Source: WVZL01 sp041862375
GTDB lineage: Bacteria > Acidobacteriota > Aminicenantia > Aminicenantales > Aminicenantaceae
Direction: 5' to 3'
Assembly: GCA_041862375.1 (NCBI GenBank)
Contig: JBGVTE010000102.1
Location: forward strand, 1-26,860
Length of the DNA stretch: 26,860 nt
In this document: positions 15,233 to 24,400 of the stretch, piece after piece
Position numbering within the stretch: position 1 is the first letter of the stretch
How the letters are laid out: each line of letters begins with the position of its first letter
Translations under genes and position numbers: made by a program
The notes under the pieces: generated by a model
What the model was told of the DNA's origin: nothing
Databases searched by the model: none
What the model saw: the letters and a program-made list of their open reading frames with translations, nothing else

Positions 15233-15407
15233 AATTATTTTATATTTATTTTGTAGTACATTGCAAGTATTAAATTATCATGTATCATTTATATATCCCA
15301 GCTGTAGTTAAGACGATATGTCTGTAGAGAAAATCTCAATATGAAACTTCTATAGACCTAAGAAGGGGCTCCCAAACATCAGGCGTGACTAAACCGTGCA
15401 CAAAATT

Positions 15408-15453
15408 AATCACACGGCAGAAGCCGCAGGTTCAAATCCTGGATCGCCCACCA
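15408..15453 (+). tRNA. tRNA-Val(CAC) 3' half only, likely attachment-site scar
   Basis: The plus strand reads the 3' side of an anticodon arm with CAC followed by ACGGCAGAAG, a T arm (GCAGG-TTCAAAT-CCTGG, one outer mismatch), acceptor strand ATCGCCC, discriminator A and an encoded CCA ending at 15453. This corresponds to the 3' half of a valine tRNA with GGGCGAT acceptor. The matching 5' acceptor strand and D arm cannot be found upstream. It is therefore a partial tRNA, most simply an attachment-site remnant. Confidence 0.65.
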
Positions 15454-15760
15454 TTCATCTCATTTAATATCAGTATGATAGAAATTCACATTCTTTTTTT
15501 ACCTCCCGATGTCGTATTAAATTGGTGTTTTTTTTTAGCGACAATCCTAGCCACAGCTCAAATTTAAATATTTCATATTTTCTTTGGTATCAACCGCTTA
15601 GATCAGTAAAATATTTAAAGTCCGACCTGCTATAGGTAGATAGCACTATGTTCCAAGACAAACCAATTATTCAGATTGATTCAATAAATAGGCTCAATAG
15701 CTGGTGCCACACGGGCTTCAACTTTCTCAGCTGAGTCAGAGTGGAGGCCAAGAGGGAGAC
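15454..15760. other. AT-rich stretch between tRNA scar and bam operon
   Basis: 307 bases with long T and A runs and no credible gene. A 60-codon frame that runs out of the tRNA fragment is spurious. No strong hairpin is visible. Confidence 0.4.
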
Positions 15761-15793
15761 ATGAGGAATCGATGGATTATCTGGATTTACTTC

Positions 15794-15822
15794 TTGACAA
15801 TGTTGCAGTTTAGCCTTATATT
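15794..15822 (+). promoter_or_regulatory. Sigma-70 type promoter for the regulator-bam operon
   Basis: TTGACA (15794-15799), a 17-base spacer and TATATT (15817-15822) match the vegetative consensus in 11 of 12 positions with ideal spacing. It lies about 150 bases before the HTH-GNAT gene, and the first GGTTACC palindrome sits just after the expected transcription start. Confidence 0.65.
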
Positions 15823-15832
15823 AATAACAAAT

Positions 15833-15844
15833 ATTGGTTACCAT
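15833..15844. promoter_or_regulatory. Candidate operator 1 (ATTGGTTACCAT)
   Basis: A near-palindrome with core GGT-T-ACC, positioned about 4-15 bases downstream of the predicted transcription start, where a bound repressor would block RNA polymerase. A near-identical site lies at 15951. It is probably the site of the adjacent HTH-GNAT protein; inferred from repetition and position. Confidence 0.45.
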
Positions 15845-15950
15845 AAAATGCGATATTGCTAGCAATGGTAATGAAAAATCAAGCAGAGATAGGAGCAATA
15901 AGGGAAAATTTCAAATTTTGCACAGGATTTTCATCATTTCATTAAGTTTT

Positions 15951-15962
15951 ATTGGTAACCAT
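15951..15962. promoter_or_regulatory. Candidate operator 2 (ATTGGTAACCAT)
   Basis: Same as operator 1 except for the central base of GGTNACC. It ends ten bases before the ATG of the HTH-GNAT gene, next to its ribosome site. Two such 12-base sites within 120 bases are unlikely by chance. Confidence 0.45.
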
Positions 15963-15972
15963 AGAGGAAAAA

Positions 15973-16623
15973 ATGAGCAATATTGAAAAAGAGATCCTGA
16001 CCCTACTTAAAGGTTTTCCAGATGGGATACAGGTGGATGAGATAGCGAAAAAATTGAATCTCGTGAGGCACACGGTCAGCAAATATCTTCAGATTTTGAA
16101 TGCCAAAAAGATTGTGATGTACAGGACAGTTGGCAGGACAAAATTGTGGAAAGAGGCCAGCTCTGGAGTGAAGATACGACCGCTCAGTTTGGATAATATG
16201 AAAGATATAGTGAGAATCGAAAAGCGGATTGAAGGAAAATTGGGGATAATCAATGAAGAGCGGATGGAATATTTAAGAGAGGCAACAAGATACAATATTG
16301 AACGCAGCGACCCCATGATGAGCCTCGGAGCGGAGCTTGATGAAAATATCGTTGGCTTCATCATCGGCGAAATAAGAATCTGGGAATTTGGTATCGGAGA
16401 AAAAACCGGATGGATTAGAATTCTGGGTGTAGATCCTGACTTTCAAAGACGCGGAATAGGCAGAAAATTGGGAGAAGCCCTCCTGGAGCATTTTGAGCGG
16501 AGAGGTATTAAAAGAGTCAGGACAATGGCGGAATGGTATACAGGTGATTTGATTTCATACTTCAAATCACTAGGATTCAATATGTTGAACATGATACCTC
16601 TTGAGAAGGAATTGAATACATAA
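15973..16623 (+). CDS. HTH-GNAT fusion, likely regulator of the bam operon
   Basis: A 216-residue protein. Residues about 5-62 are a winged helix-turn-helix (EILTLLKGFPDGIQVDEIAK, NLVRHTVSKYLQILNAKKIV, RTVGRTKLW) and residues about 67-212 a GNAT N-acetyltransferase with acetyl-CoA motif A LGVDPDFQRRGIGRKLGEAL (R/Q-x-x-G-x-G/A) and a C-terminal YFKSLGF box. Fusions of this sort can act as regulators that sense an acyl-CoA or acetylate a partner; the ligand here is unknown, an aromatic acyl-CoA being an attractive guess. I prefer the ATG at 15973 with AGAGG upstream over the TTG at 15952, which lies in the operator. Ten bases separate it from bamB, so they share a transcript. Confidence 0.85.
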   Translation: MSNIEKEILTLLKGFPDGIQVDEIAKKLNLVRHTVSKYLQILNAKKIVMYRTVGRTKLWKEASSGVKIRPLSLDNMKDIVRIEKRIEGKLGIINEERMEYLREATRYNIERSDPMMSLGAELDENIVGFIIGEIRIWEFGIGEKTGWIRILGVDPDFQRRGIGRKLGEALLEHFERRGIKRVRTMAEWYTGDLISYFKSLGFNMLNMIPLEKELNT

Positions 16624-16633
16624 GGGGAAAAAA

Positions 16634-18640
16634 ATGAGGTACGCAGAGACGGGGTTTAATTTAGAAGTTGATCTAACCCGGGGAAACATTGAGAGGGTTG
16701 CAACAGATCCGAAAGAAAGCGAGCTTTATCTGGGCGGCCTCGGTACGAACGCCAAGATATTATGGGACAGGATTCCCCCTGAAGTTGAGGCTTTTTCTCC
16801 CAATAATCTACTCATATTTGCCGCTGGTCTTTTATGTGGCACACCTGCTACCGGTTGTAATCGTACCATTGTTTCTACCATTTCTCCTCAGACCAGGTTA
16901 ATGGCATTTTCAATGATGGGGGGATTTTGGGCACCGGAATTGAAATTTGCCGGTTATGATAAAGTGATCTTTCGCGGCAAATCTCCCAGTTTGGTTTATT
17001 TGTGGATAAACAATGACAAAGTAGAAATACGTGACGCCTCTCACCTGCAGGGTAAAGGCGCTATTGAAACTGGAGATATTATTCGGCAGGAGTTGGACGA
17101 GCCCAAAGCCCAGGTAGCTGCCATCGGCCTGGCTGGTGAAAACAGGGTTTATTTTGCCTCTATTGAGCAGGGCCATTCCAGTGCCAGCCGAGGCGGAATA
17201 GGGGCCGTTATGGGAGACAAAGGATTAAAGGCGATAGCCGTTCGAGGAACAGGGGACATCAATATTGCCCGACCGGATGAATTCCTGGAGCTCTGCAATG
17301 AAGTGCTGGAATACATAAAAGTCCGGGAAGAAAAGCCCATTCCCGGGGTCATGCCCATTTTGGCCAGACTTGGGTCACCGCAGGAGATGAAAATCCATGA
17401 TGAAAAGTGGCACACCGAGAGTTTCATGTGGGGGAATTCCCGTGTCCGCAGAAAAGACTTTTGGAACGAGGAAGTTGAAAAGGAGTGGACGGAGACCATG
17501 GAAAAGGCCCAGGTGCGGCTCATCAGTTGTTACAACTGCTCGTTGGAATGCGCTGCTACGATTTCCATGCCAGGAGTTAAAACATACATGATGAAATGCT
17601 ACTCAAAACTGACGTACACCATGGCGGCCATGTCAGACCTGGATTTTGGTTTAAAAATCGCTCAACGTGCAACGGAGTATGGAGTGGACGCAGTTTCAAC
17701 CCCGCAGGTTATGGCTTTCGCCCTTGAACTGTATGAAAACGGCATTTTAACCGATGACGATATGCCGGGACTGCCAGCCACAAACGAAGAGAGATTTTAC
17801 TGGCTGCTCGACAGGATTGTCCGGCGGGAAGGGATAGGCAATGTTCTGGCGAACGGGACTTACTGGGCGGCTAAAGAGCTCGGTAAGGGCGCAGAGGAAT
17901 ATGCTCACAATAACATTAAGAAACATGAGCAGCTGCCTCTCAAACTGTCCATGCTGAATCCCATTTATTTCCTCATGTACGCTACCGGCGAGAAGATAAA
18001 CATTGTCCAAATTGAAGGACAGTTCCCCCAGATGCCTTTTCCTACGAGAGAGGAGAGAGAAGAGTTTGTAAAGGATTGGTTCCAGGTTCCTGATGAAAAG
18101 TTCAAGCAGTATTTTCTGGACTGGGAACTCCGGGGAGAAAAATCATTCCCCTATTACCCGACTGTTGAAATGTGTTGTGATATTGTCGATTGGCAGGAGA
18201 GGATGCACTACATCGATGACGCGCTCGGGATGTGCGCCGGTTTATCGTCATTCCCCCTGAAACCCCCGTATCATATACATAATTACCCGAAGTTTATCTC
18301 AGCAGGGGCCGGGATCGATATGGATGAAGCCAAACTAACCCAGGCAACCAAGAGATACCGAACTTTGGTGAGAGCCGTTAACATAAGAAGAGGCATGAGG
18401 AGAAAAGATGACAAGCCCCCGGAGAACCATTGGAAAAAAAGATTTCCCGAACTCGAAAAGAAGCTCTTAGATGAGTATTACAAAATGAAGGGGTGGAATA
18501 AAGAGGGTATTCCTACAAAAGAATCTTTACATGAACTGGATTTGGATTACGTGAGCGAAGACTTTATCCAGAGGGGAATCTTGAAGGATAAAGGGGACGT
18601 TCCTTCCAAAAAGGCTTCGTCGAAAAAAAAGAAGAAATAA
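16634..18640 (+). CDS. bamB: Class II benzoyl-CoA reductase catalytic subunit BamB (tungsten, AOR family)
   Basis: A 668-residue member of the aldehyde:ferredoxin oxidoreductase family. BamB reduces benzoyl-CoA to a cyclic dienoyl-CoA in the cytoplasm with a W-bis-metallopterin and one [4Fe-4S] cluster, without ATP. Seen: N-terminal GGLGTNAKILWDR and SRGGIGAVMGDKGLKAIAVRG pterin-binding motifs, cluster cysteines C299, C302, C306 and C534. Residues at the positions I recall from the Geobacter BamB structure as lining the active site, Glu251, His255, His260 and Cys322 (tungsten ligand), are present at the same numbers, which argues for a true BamB rather than a general aldehyde oxidoreductase. 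The lysine-rich tail (PSKKASSKKKKK) is an oddity. GGGG stands before the ATG. First structural gene of the operon. Confidence 0.92.
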   Translation: MRYAETGFNLEVDLTRGNIERVATDPKESELYLGGLGTNAKILWDRIPPEVEAFSPNNLLIFAAGLLCGTPATGCNRTIVSTISPQTRLMAFSMMGGFWAPELKFAGYDKVIFRGKSPSLVYLWINNDKVEIRDASHLQGKGAIETGDIIRQELDEPKAQVAAIGLAGENRVYFASIEQGHSSASRGGIGAVMGDKGLKAIAVRGTGDINIARPDEFLELCNEVLEYIKVREEKPIPGVMPILARLGSPQEMKIHDEKWHTESFMWGNSRVRRKDFWNEEVEKEWTETMEKAQVRLISCYNCSLECAATISMPGVKTYMMKCYSKLTYTMAAMSDLDFGLKIAQRATEYGVDAVSTPQVMAFALELYENGILTDDDMPGLPATNEERFYWLLDRIVRREGIGNVLANGTYWAAKELGKGAEEYAHNNIKKHEQLPLKLSMLNPIYFLMYATGEKINIVQIEGQFPQMPFPTREEREEFVKDWFQVPDEKFKQYFLDWELRGEKSFPYYPTVEMCCDIVDWQERMHYIDDALGMCAGLSSFPLKPPYHIHNYPKFISAGAGIDMDEAKLTQATKRYRTLVRAVNIRRGMRRKDDKPPENHWKKRFPELEKKLLDEYYKMKGWNKEGIPTKESLHELDLDYVSEDFIQRGILKDKGDVPSKKASSKKKKK

Positions 18641-18661
18641 TGCGAAAAGGTGGTACCCTTC

Positions 18662-19240
18662 ATGGGTGAGAAAAAAAAGAAAACAGTCAAAATAATTAAA
18701 GTTGATCTTGATAAATGCAATGGTTGCCGGGCATGTGAGGTCGCCTGCTCCGCCTTTCACGCTTCGCCAAAATACAGCAGCAATAATCCAGCCAGATCTC
18801 GTATCCGGGTGATTCATGATCCTTTAAGAGATGTTTATGTCCCGATACGTGCCGGTGATTATACTCCAGCCGAATGCACAGGCAGACATATTTATACGAT
18901 TAACGAAAAGGAATATGACGAGTGCAGCTTCTGCGGAGTTTCCTGCCCGGCCAGGGACGTTTTTAAAGAACCCGATTCCGATCTCCCCCTGAAATGCGAC
19001 ATGTGCGAAAACGATCCACCTTTGGAAGAACCGATGTGTGTTCAGTGGTGCTTAGCTGATGCCCTGACTTATGAAGAAAGGGAAGAGGAAGCCGAAGAAG
19101 AAGAAAAGAAGCGGGAGGAGATGGAGGTCGGATTGGAATCAATGGCAAAAAAATACGGATTACAAAAGTTAATGGATACCATTGCCCGAATGTCCATGTC
19201 AAAGAAGGGACTAGAGCAGAAGGCGCAAGAAGAGGATTAG
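18662..19240 (+). CDS. bamC: BamC, ferredoxin-like electron-transfer subunit of benzoyl-CoA reductase
   Basis: A 192-residue iron-sulfur protein that feeds electrons to BamB in the BamBC unit. Cysteine groups: CNGCRACEVAC, a later CSFCGVSC and CDMCENDPPLEEPMCVQWC, plus an isolated Cys in AECTGRH, together enough for three [4Fe-4S] clusters in an NrfC/HybA-like fold. The C-terminus is a long charged helix (EEREEEAEEEEKKREEMEV, then a basic end), probably a docking element. I choose the ATG at 18662 with AAAAGGTGG upstream; a GTG at 18650 would add four residues. BamD starts one base after its stop. Confidence 0.92.
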   Translation: MGEKKKKTVKIIKVDLDKCNGCRACEVACSAFHASPKYSSNNPARSRIRVIHDPLRDVYVPIRAGDYTPAECTGRHIYTINEKEYDECSFCGVSCPARDVFKEPDSDLPLKCDMCENDPPLEEPMCVQWCLADALTYEEREEEAEEEEKKREEMEVGLESMAKKYGLQKLMDTIARMSMSKKGLEQKAQEED

Positions 19241-19241
19241 A

Positions 19242-20399
19242 GTGGCAAAGGAGACCGTAGCCCCTTCCAAGGAAATCATCGATGTCATCAAAGAGAGCGG
19301 CGGAGAAGCTTTCAAATTATGCTATCAATGCGGATTATGCGACACCGTTTGTCCCTGGAACAGGGTTCGACTTTTTAGTATGCGCAAGATCGTTCGACAG
19401 GCTGTTTTCGGTTTGACGGAGATAGAAGTTGAAGATATGTGGCTTTGTACAACCTGTGGAAAATGCCCCCAGCAGTGCCCCAGGGACGTGAAACAGATAG
19501 AATCCAATGTCTCCCTGAGAAGGATTGCCACAGCATACGGGGTCTTTCCCGCTTCGGCCAAACCGATTCCCACCATAAGCGCAAGCCTCGTTGGCGAAGG
19601 CAATCCTTTGAATGAAGAGCGAAAAAAGAGGGCAGAATGGGCAGAAGGTCATTCTGTAAAAACCTTCACCGAGGGAATAGATTTTTTATATTTTCCCGGC
19701 TGCTATCTCTGCTATGATCCAAGATTAGTGAAGGTAGCCAGAGCCACAGCCAATATACTCAACCTGGCAGGGACAGATTTTGGGATACTGGGTTCCAAGG
19801 AGAATTGCTGTGGAGAAAGTATCCGCAAGACCGGTGATGAGGAATTATTCAAACGCCTGGCCAGGGAAAACATCAAAACGTTTATCGAAAGTGGGGTGAA
19901 GAAAATCCTTGTTTCTTCCCCTCACTGCTTTCACACGTTCAAAAACGAGTATCCTGAATTTATGGTGAACTTTGAGGTGGCTCATATCTCCCAATATTTA
20001 CTCGAGCTTATTTGCGAGGGAAATCTTGACTTCACCAAGGAGTATCGGAAGAAAGTGACCTATCATGATCCATGTTACCTGGGTCGACACAATGGCATTT
20101 ATGACGAACCCCGGGAGATCTTAAAGAAAATACCTGGTATAGAACTGGTCGAGATGGCTGACTCACTGGAAGACAGCCTCTGTTGCGGAGGGGGAGGAGG
20201 CAGGATTTGGATGGAAACTCCAAAAGGTGAAAGATTCTCTGACCTCAGAGTGGAGCAAGCTGTCGCGGCCGGGGCTGAGGTGCTGGTTACTTCCTGCCCT
20301 TACTGCATCACCAATTTTGAGGACAGCAGGTTAGGCCTGAATTACAGTGAGGTCATAGAGGTTAAGGACATCACGGAGATTCTCCAGGAAGTGATTTAG
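19242..20399 (+). CDS. bamD: BamD, HdrD-like (CCG-domain) iron-sulfur subunit
   Basis: A 385-residue protein resembling heterodisulfide reductase subunit D/B. Two [4Fe-4S] motifs lie at the N-terminus (C27, C30, C33, C37 and C69, C72, C75, C79). Two cysteine-rich CCG domains follow: FPGCYLCYDPR...NCCGES...SPHCFHTFKNEYP and DPCYLGRHNGIYDEPR...LCCGGGGGRIW...SCPYCITNF, as used for noncubane clusters in Hdr enzymes. In the Bam complex it is thought to link the flavoprotein BamE to BamBC. The start is a GTG with GAGG before it, one base after bamC. The next gene, fdhD, follows after 151 bases, the largest gap in the operon. Confidence 0.9.
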   Translation: MAKETVAPSKEIIDVIKESGGEAFKLCYQCGLCDTVCPWNRVRLFSMRKIVRQAVFGLTEIEVEDMWLCTTCGKCPQQCPRDVKQIESNVSLRRIATAYGVFPASAKPIPTISASLVGEGNPLNEERKKRAEWAEGHSVKTFTEGIDFLYFPGCYLCYDPRLVKVARATANILNLAGTDFGILGSKENCCGESIRKTGDEELFKRLARENIKTFIESGVKKILVSSPHCFHTFKNEYPEFMVNFEVAHISQYLLELICEGNLDFTKEYRKKVTYHDPCYLGRHNGIYDEPREILKKIPGIELVEMADSLEDSLCCGGGGGRIWMETPKGERFSDLRVEQAVAAGAEVLVTSCPYCITNFEDSRLGLNYSEVIEVKDITEILQEVI

Positions 20400-20550
20400 C
20401 CTGGAAGGTAAATTTGGCAGACTTTTTCTTAAAAAACTTGTATGGAAAATGTGTAGATCACAATACTGCCAAAGATATTTAATATGAGGCAGAATAAAAA
20501 TGAAAAATATATCAGTGTCTGCTAAATTTATGAATAATTCAGGTTAGAGG

Positions 20551-21363
20551 ATGAAGAAGCGAAACAGGCAAGAAGCAATGGGCAAATTAGATCTGAAAGG
20601 TGTCGCACCGGACGTAGTCTTCGATCGCTTTTCGGGCGAGGGATGGGGCAGAACCTCAGGTCACTTGCCTAGTGAGGTGGCACTCGCAATCTATGTCAAC
20701 CGCCAGGAACTGGTTACCATCCTGTGCACTCCAACTAAGCTGAATTTCCTTGTCCTTGGATTCCTCTACGCGGAAGGAATCATCTCAGGTATCAGCGACG
20801 TGGCGAGCATGCGTGTGTGTGAGGAAGAATCGCTGGCCGATGTGATGTTGAGCAATCCCGAGTATGAATTGCCAACACAGCGAACTCTCACCTCTGGGTG
20901 CGGTGGAGGTACAACTTTCAAAGCTCAGGGACAAAGGGTTGATTCGGATCTTGTTGCTACATCAAAGGAAGTGCTATCACTGATGAAGCAGCTTCAAGAG
21001 CAGATGGTGCTGTATCGGTTATGTGGCGGCGTGCATGGCTCTGCTCTGTCCGATACCAAGAACCTGCTCGTAGTGGCTGAGGATATCGGACGACATAACA
21101 CCTTGGACAAGATTCAGGGCGAATGTCTGTTGAAAGGACTATCAACCAGAGATCGATTGCTCCTGAGCACCGGCCGCATTTCGTCCGAGATGTTGCTCAA
21201 GGCGGCAAAGATGCAGGTCCCAGTTGTTGTTTCGCGGCACTCGCCGACGGGGAGTGCTGTTTCGCTTGCCCGTGATCTGGGCATTTCCCTTGTTGGCAAT
21301 GCGCGTGGAAGCCGCCTGTCGGTGTATTCCCACCCGGAGCGACTTGGCTGTTCAACAGATTAA
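20551..21363 (+). CDS. fdhD: FdhD, sulfurtransferase for Mo/W-bis-pterin cofactors
   Basis: A 270-residue FdhD protein. FdhD takes sulfur from a cysteine desulfurase and transfers it to the metal-pterin cofactor, best known for formate dehydrogenase. Seen: FSGEGWGR, EVALAIYVNRQELVTILCTP, FLVLGFLYAEGII, TLTSGCGGGTTF, CGGVHGSAL, VAEDIGRHNTLDKIQG, LSTGRISSEML, SRHSPTGSAV and SLVGNARGSRL, all family blocks. The usual CxxC loop has only one cysteine (C117), a variant also found in other anaerobes. No formate dehydrogenase gene is nearby; its place between bamD and bamE suggests it serves the tungsten cofactor of BamB. The ATG at 20551 has GAGG almost touching it; an ATG at 20578 is an alternative. 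Confidence 0.92.
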   Translation: MKKRNRQEAMGKLDLKGVAPDVVFDRFSGEGWGRTSGHLPSEVALAIYVNRQELVTILCTPTKLNFLVLGFLYAEGIISGISDVASMRVCEEESLADVMLSNPEYELPTQRTLTSGCGGGTTFKAQGQRVDSDLVATSKEVLSLMKQLQEQMVLYRLCGGVHGSALSDTKNLLVVAEDIGRHNTLDKIQGECLLKGLSTRDRLLLSTGRISSEMLLKAAKMQVPVVVSRHSPTGSAVSLARDLGISLVGNARGSRLSVYSHPERLGCSTD

Positions 21364-21427
21364 GTATGGCTGAGCCGGTTGAATCCTGAGAGTACGAGCA
21401 CATCAAACCTGATAAGGGTGTAGAGAA

Positions 21428-24400
21428 GTGGAAAAAGAAATAGTGAAAAAAGAACGAATTGAACAGCTTTGCAAAAGTTTTGCTGACAGCAATTTTGGAG
21501 ATGTCATGGTTGTTGGTGGAGGGATAAGCGGTATTCAGGCCGCTCTTGATCTTGCCACTGCAGGTTTTAAGGTTTACCTGGTCGAGAAATTACCCACCAT
21601 TGGCGGCAAAATGGCCCAGCTTGATAAGACCTTTCCCACGAATGATTGTTCCATGTGCATTGAATCTCCCAAGTTTATTGAATGTGACAGACATCCCAAC
21701 ATAGAGATCCTGACCTATACTGAAGTTGACAGAGTAGAAGGGGAGGCAGGAGACTTCACGGTAACCCTGATTAAAAAGCCCAGATACGTCATAGAGAACA
21801 AATGCACCGGTTGTACTGTTTGTGTCGAGTATTGCCCGGTCATGGTTCCTGATGCTTTTAACCAGGACTTGTCGTCCAATAAAGCCATCCATATATATTT
21901 CTCTCAAGCAGTTCCCCTTGTCACTTATATAGATGAAAACTGCCTTTACCTGAAAGACAAGAAATGCACGATCTGCCAGGGAATCTGTCAGCATGACGCA
22001 ATAGACCTTCATCAAGAGGCAGAGAAGGTAGAAGTAAAAGTTGGGGCGATTATTCTGTCCCCTGGATACGAGACTTTTGACGCTAAGCTCCGGGGCGACT
22101 ATGGTTATGGAAAGATGGAGAATGTAGTAACCAGTCTCGACTTTGAACGACTTTTATGTGCCACCGGGCCACACGAAGGTGAGATACTGCGCCCTTCAGA
22201 CAAGAAGCATCCCCATAAAATAGCCTGGATTCACTGCGTCGGTTCCAGGGAGGTTATTCCTGGCGGTAACAGCTATTGTTCCGCGGTATGCTGCACCTAC
22301 ATCCAGAAGCAGGTGATCCTGGCAAAAGACCATGACGCGGATACGCAGGCTATCATATTCCATAACGATATTCGGTCCTTTGGCAAGGATTTCGAACGAT
22401 TCTACCAGAGAGCAGAGAAACTTCCCGGGGTCAAATTTATAAGAAGCTACGTGTCGATAGGAAAAGAAATCCCGGAAACCAAGAATGTAACCATACGATA
22501 CGCCACCTTCGAGGATGGGGTGAAGGAAGAAGAATTCGATCTGGTGGTATTGGGTGTCGGATTAAATCCTCCCTCGGATGTGCAGAACCTTGCTGATACA
22601 TTCGGCATCCAGCTCAATTCTCACGGATTCTGTAAAACCAATCCTGTTAATCCTATGGAGACCACCCGCCCGGGAATTTATGTAAGCGGAGCCTTCAAGG
22701 GCCCGATGGATATCCCCGAGTCGATTGTAACCGCCAGCGGAGCTGGAGCCCTTTGTGGTCATCTCCTCGATTACCGGCGAGGGAAGCTGGCCAGGGCCAG
22801 GATATATCCGCCGGAAAGGGATGTTGCGGAAGAGGAAGCTAGGGTGGGTGTTTTTGTGTGTCACTGCGGTGCCAATATCGGCAGAGTGGTCGATGTTCCT
22901 TCGGTCGTTGAATATTCCTCCATCTTAGACAATGTCGTTCATGCTGAAGAAAGCCTCTTTGTCTGTTCCACCGATGCTGCTGAGCAAATAGCGAGCACCA
23001 TCCGGGAAAAAGAGCTCAATCGCGTCGTTGTCGCCGCTTGCACACCAAGGACACATGAGCCGCTGTTTAGGGACACACTTCGGGAAGGAGGAATTAATCA
23101 ATATTTCTTCGAAATGGCTAATATTAGAGAACATTGCTCCTGGGTTCACTCTAAACAAAAGGAAGAAGCCACCAAAAAGGCGAAAGATATCATTCGGATG
23201 TCGGTCGCCCGGGCTGTCCATTTGGAGCCGCTGAGGGAATTTGATCTGCCCGTCAACAAAACGGGCCTGGTGGTCGGAGGAGGCCTGGCCGGGATGACCA
23301 GTGCCCTAGCCTTGGCCAACCAGGGATTTGAGGTTCACCTGTTGGAAAAGGATACAGAATTAGGGGGGATGGCGCGAAGAATTCATTACACCCTGGAAGG
23401 GCTGGATGTTCAGGCATATTTGAGTGATCTTATCGGCAAGGTTTATCGACACCCTTTAATCCATGTATCTCATGATGCGATGATCACGGATGTTTCCGGG
23501 TATGTGGGCAATTTCGTCATCACGGTGAAATCTGAAGGAAGGGTCAAAGAGATACGCCATGGCGCAGCCATCCTTGCTACGGGTGCTGACGAATATAAAC
23601 CCACTGAATACTTTTATGGGGAAGATGATAGGGTGTTGACCCAGCTGGAATTGGAGGAGCAAATAACCAAGGGTGAAAAAAGAGTGATTAACTCCCGGAG
23701 TCTGGTAATGATCCAATGTGTCGGTTGCAGACAGGAAGAGAGAAATTATTGCCCACGCATATGCTGTAGCCAGGCCATAAAGAACGCCTGTAAACTCAAA
23801 GAGATAAATCCGAAGATGGATATCTACATTCTCTTTCGGGATATGAGAACCTATGGATTCACAGAGGATTATTATCGCAAGGCAGCGGAGAAAGATGTAA
23901 AGTTCATTCGCTGGGATCCGGATGATAAGCCCCAAGTAGAATCTGCTACAGCGGAGGGCAAACCTGTTTTAAAGGTAACCGTTCCTGATCCTGTTTTGGG
24001 TCAGAGACTTGCTATAGACGCCGATTTACTCGTTCTCTCCGCCGCTGTTGTTCCCTCGAAGGGGAGTCAGGAAATAGCTCGGTTGTTCAAGTTACCTTTG
24101 AGCCCGGATGGTTTCTTCCAGGAAGCCCATGTAAAATTAAGGCCCGTTGACTTTGCTGCGGAAGGCGTTTACATGTGTGGGACAGCGCACTACCCCAAGC
24201 ATATTTCCGAAACGATAAGTCAGGCTTATGGCGCTGCCGGCCGGGCCATCACTCTTCTCTCCCAGGATACAGTTACAGCCTCCGGTGCTGTTTGCGAGGT
24301 GAAAGAGGAGGACTGCATATCCTGTGGGGCATGTATTACAGCCTGTGCGTATGGTGCCATAGAGTTTTGCGAGACACCCAAAGGCAAAAAGGCCCGGGTG

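Larger units (their letters stand above)
15761..15862 (+). other. Short hydrophobic ORF over the bam promoter
   Basis: An ATG at 15761, preceded by AGAGGGAG, opens a 33-codon frame beginning MRNRWIIWIYFLTMLQFSLI, a basic N-terminus plus membrane helix that resembles the opening of an MFS transporter. It stops at 15860-15862. It overlaps the predicted promoter and first operator of the bam operon. It may be the truncated start of a lost transporter gene, a tiny membrane peptide, or chance. Confidence 0.3.

Noticed and set aside
15385..15567. 60-codon ORF running through the second tRNA fragment
   Set aside because: It reads through the tRNA T arm and into T-rich DNA; not a gene.
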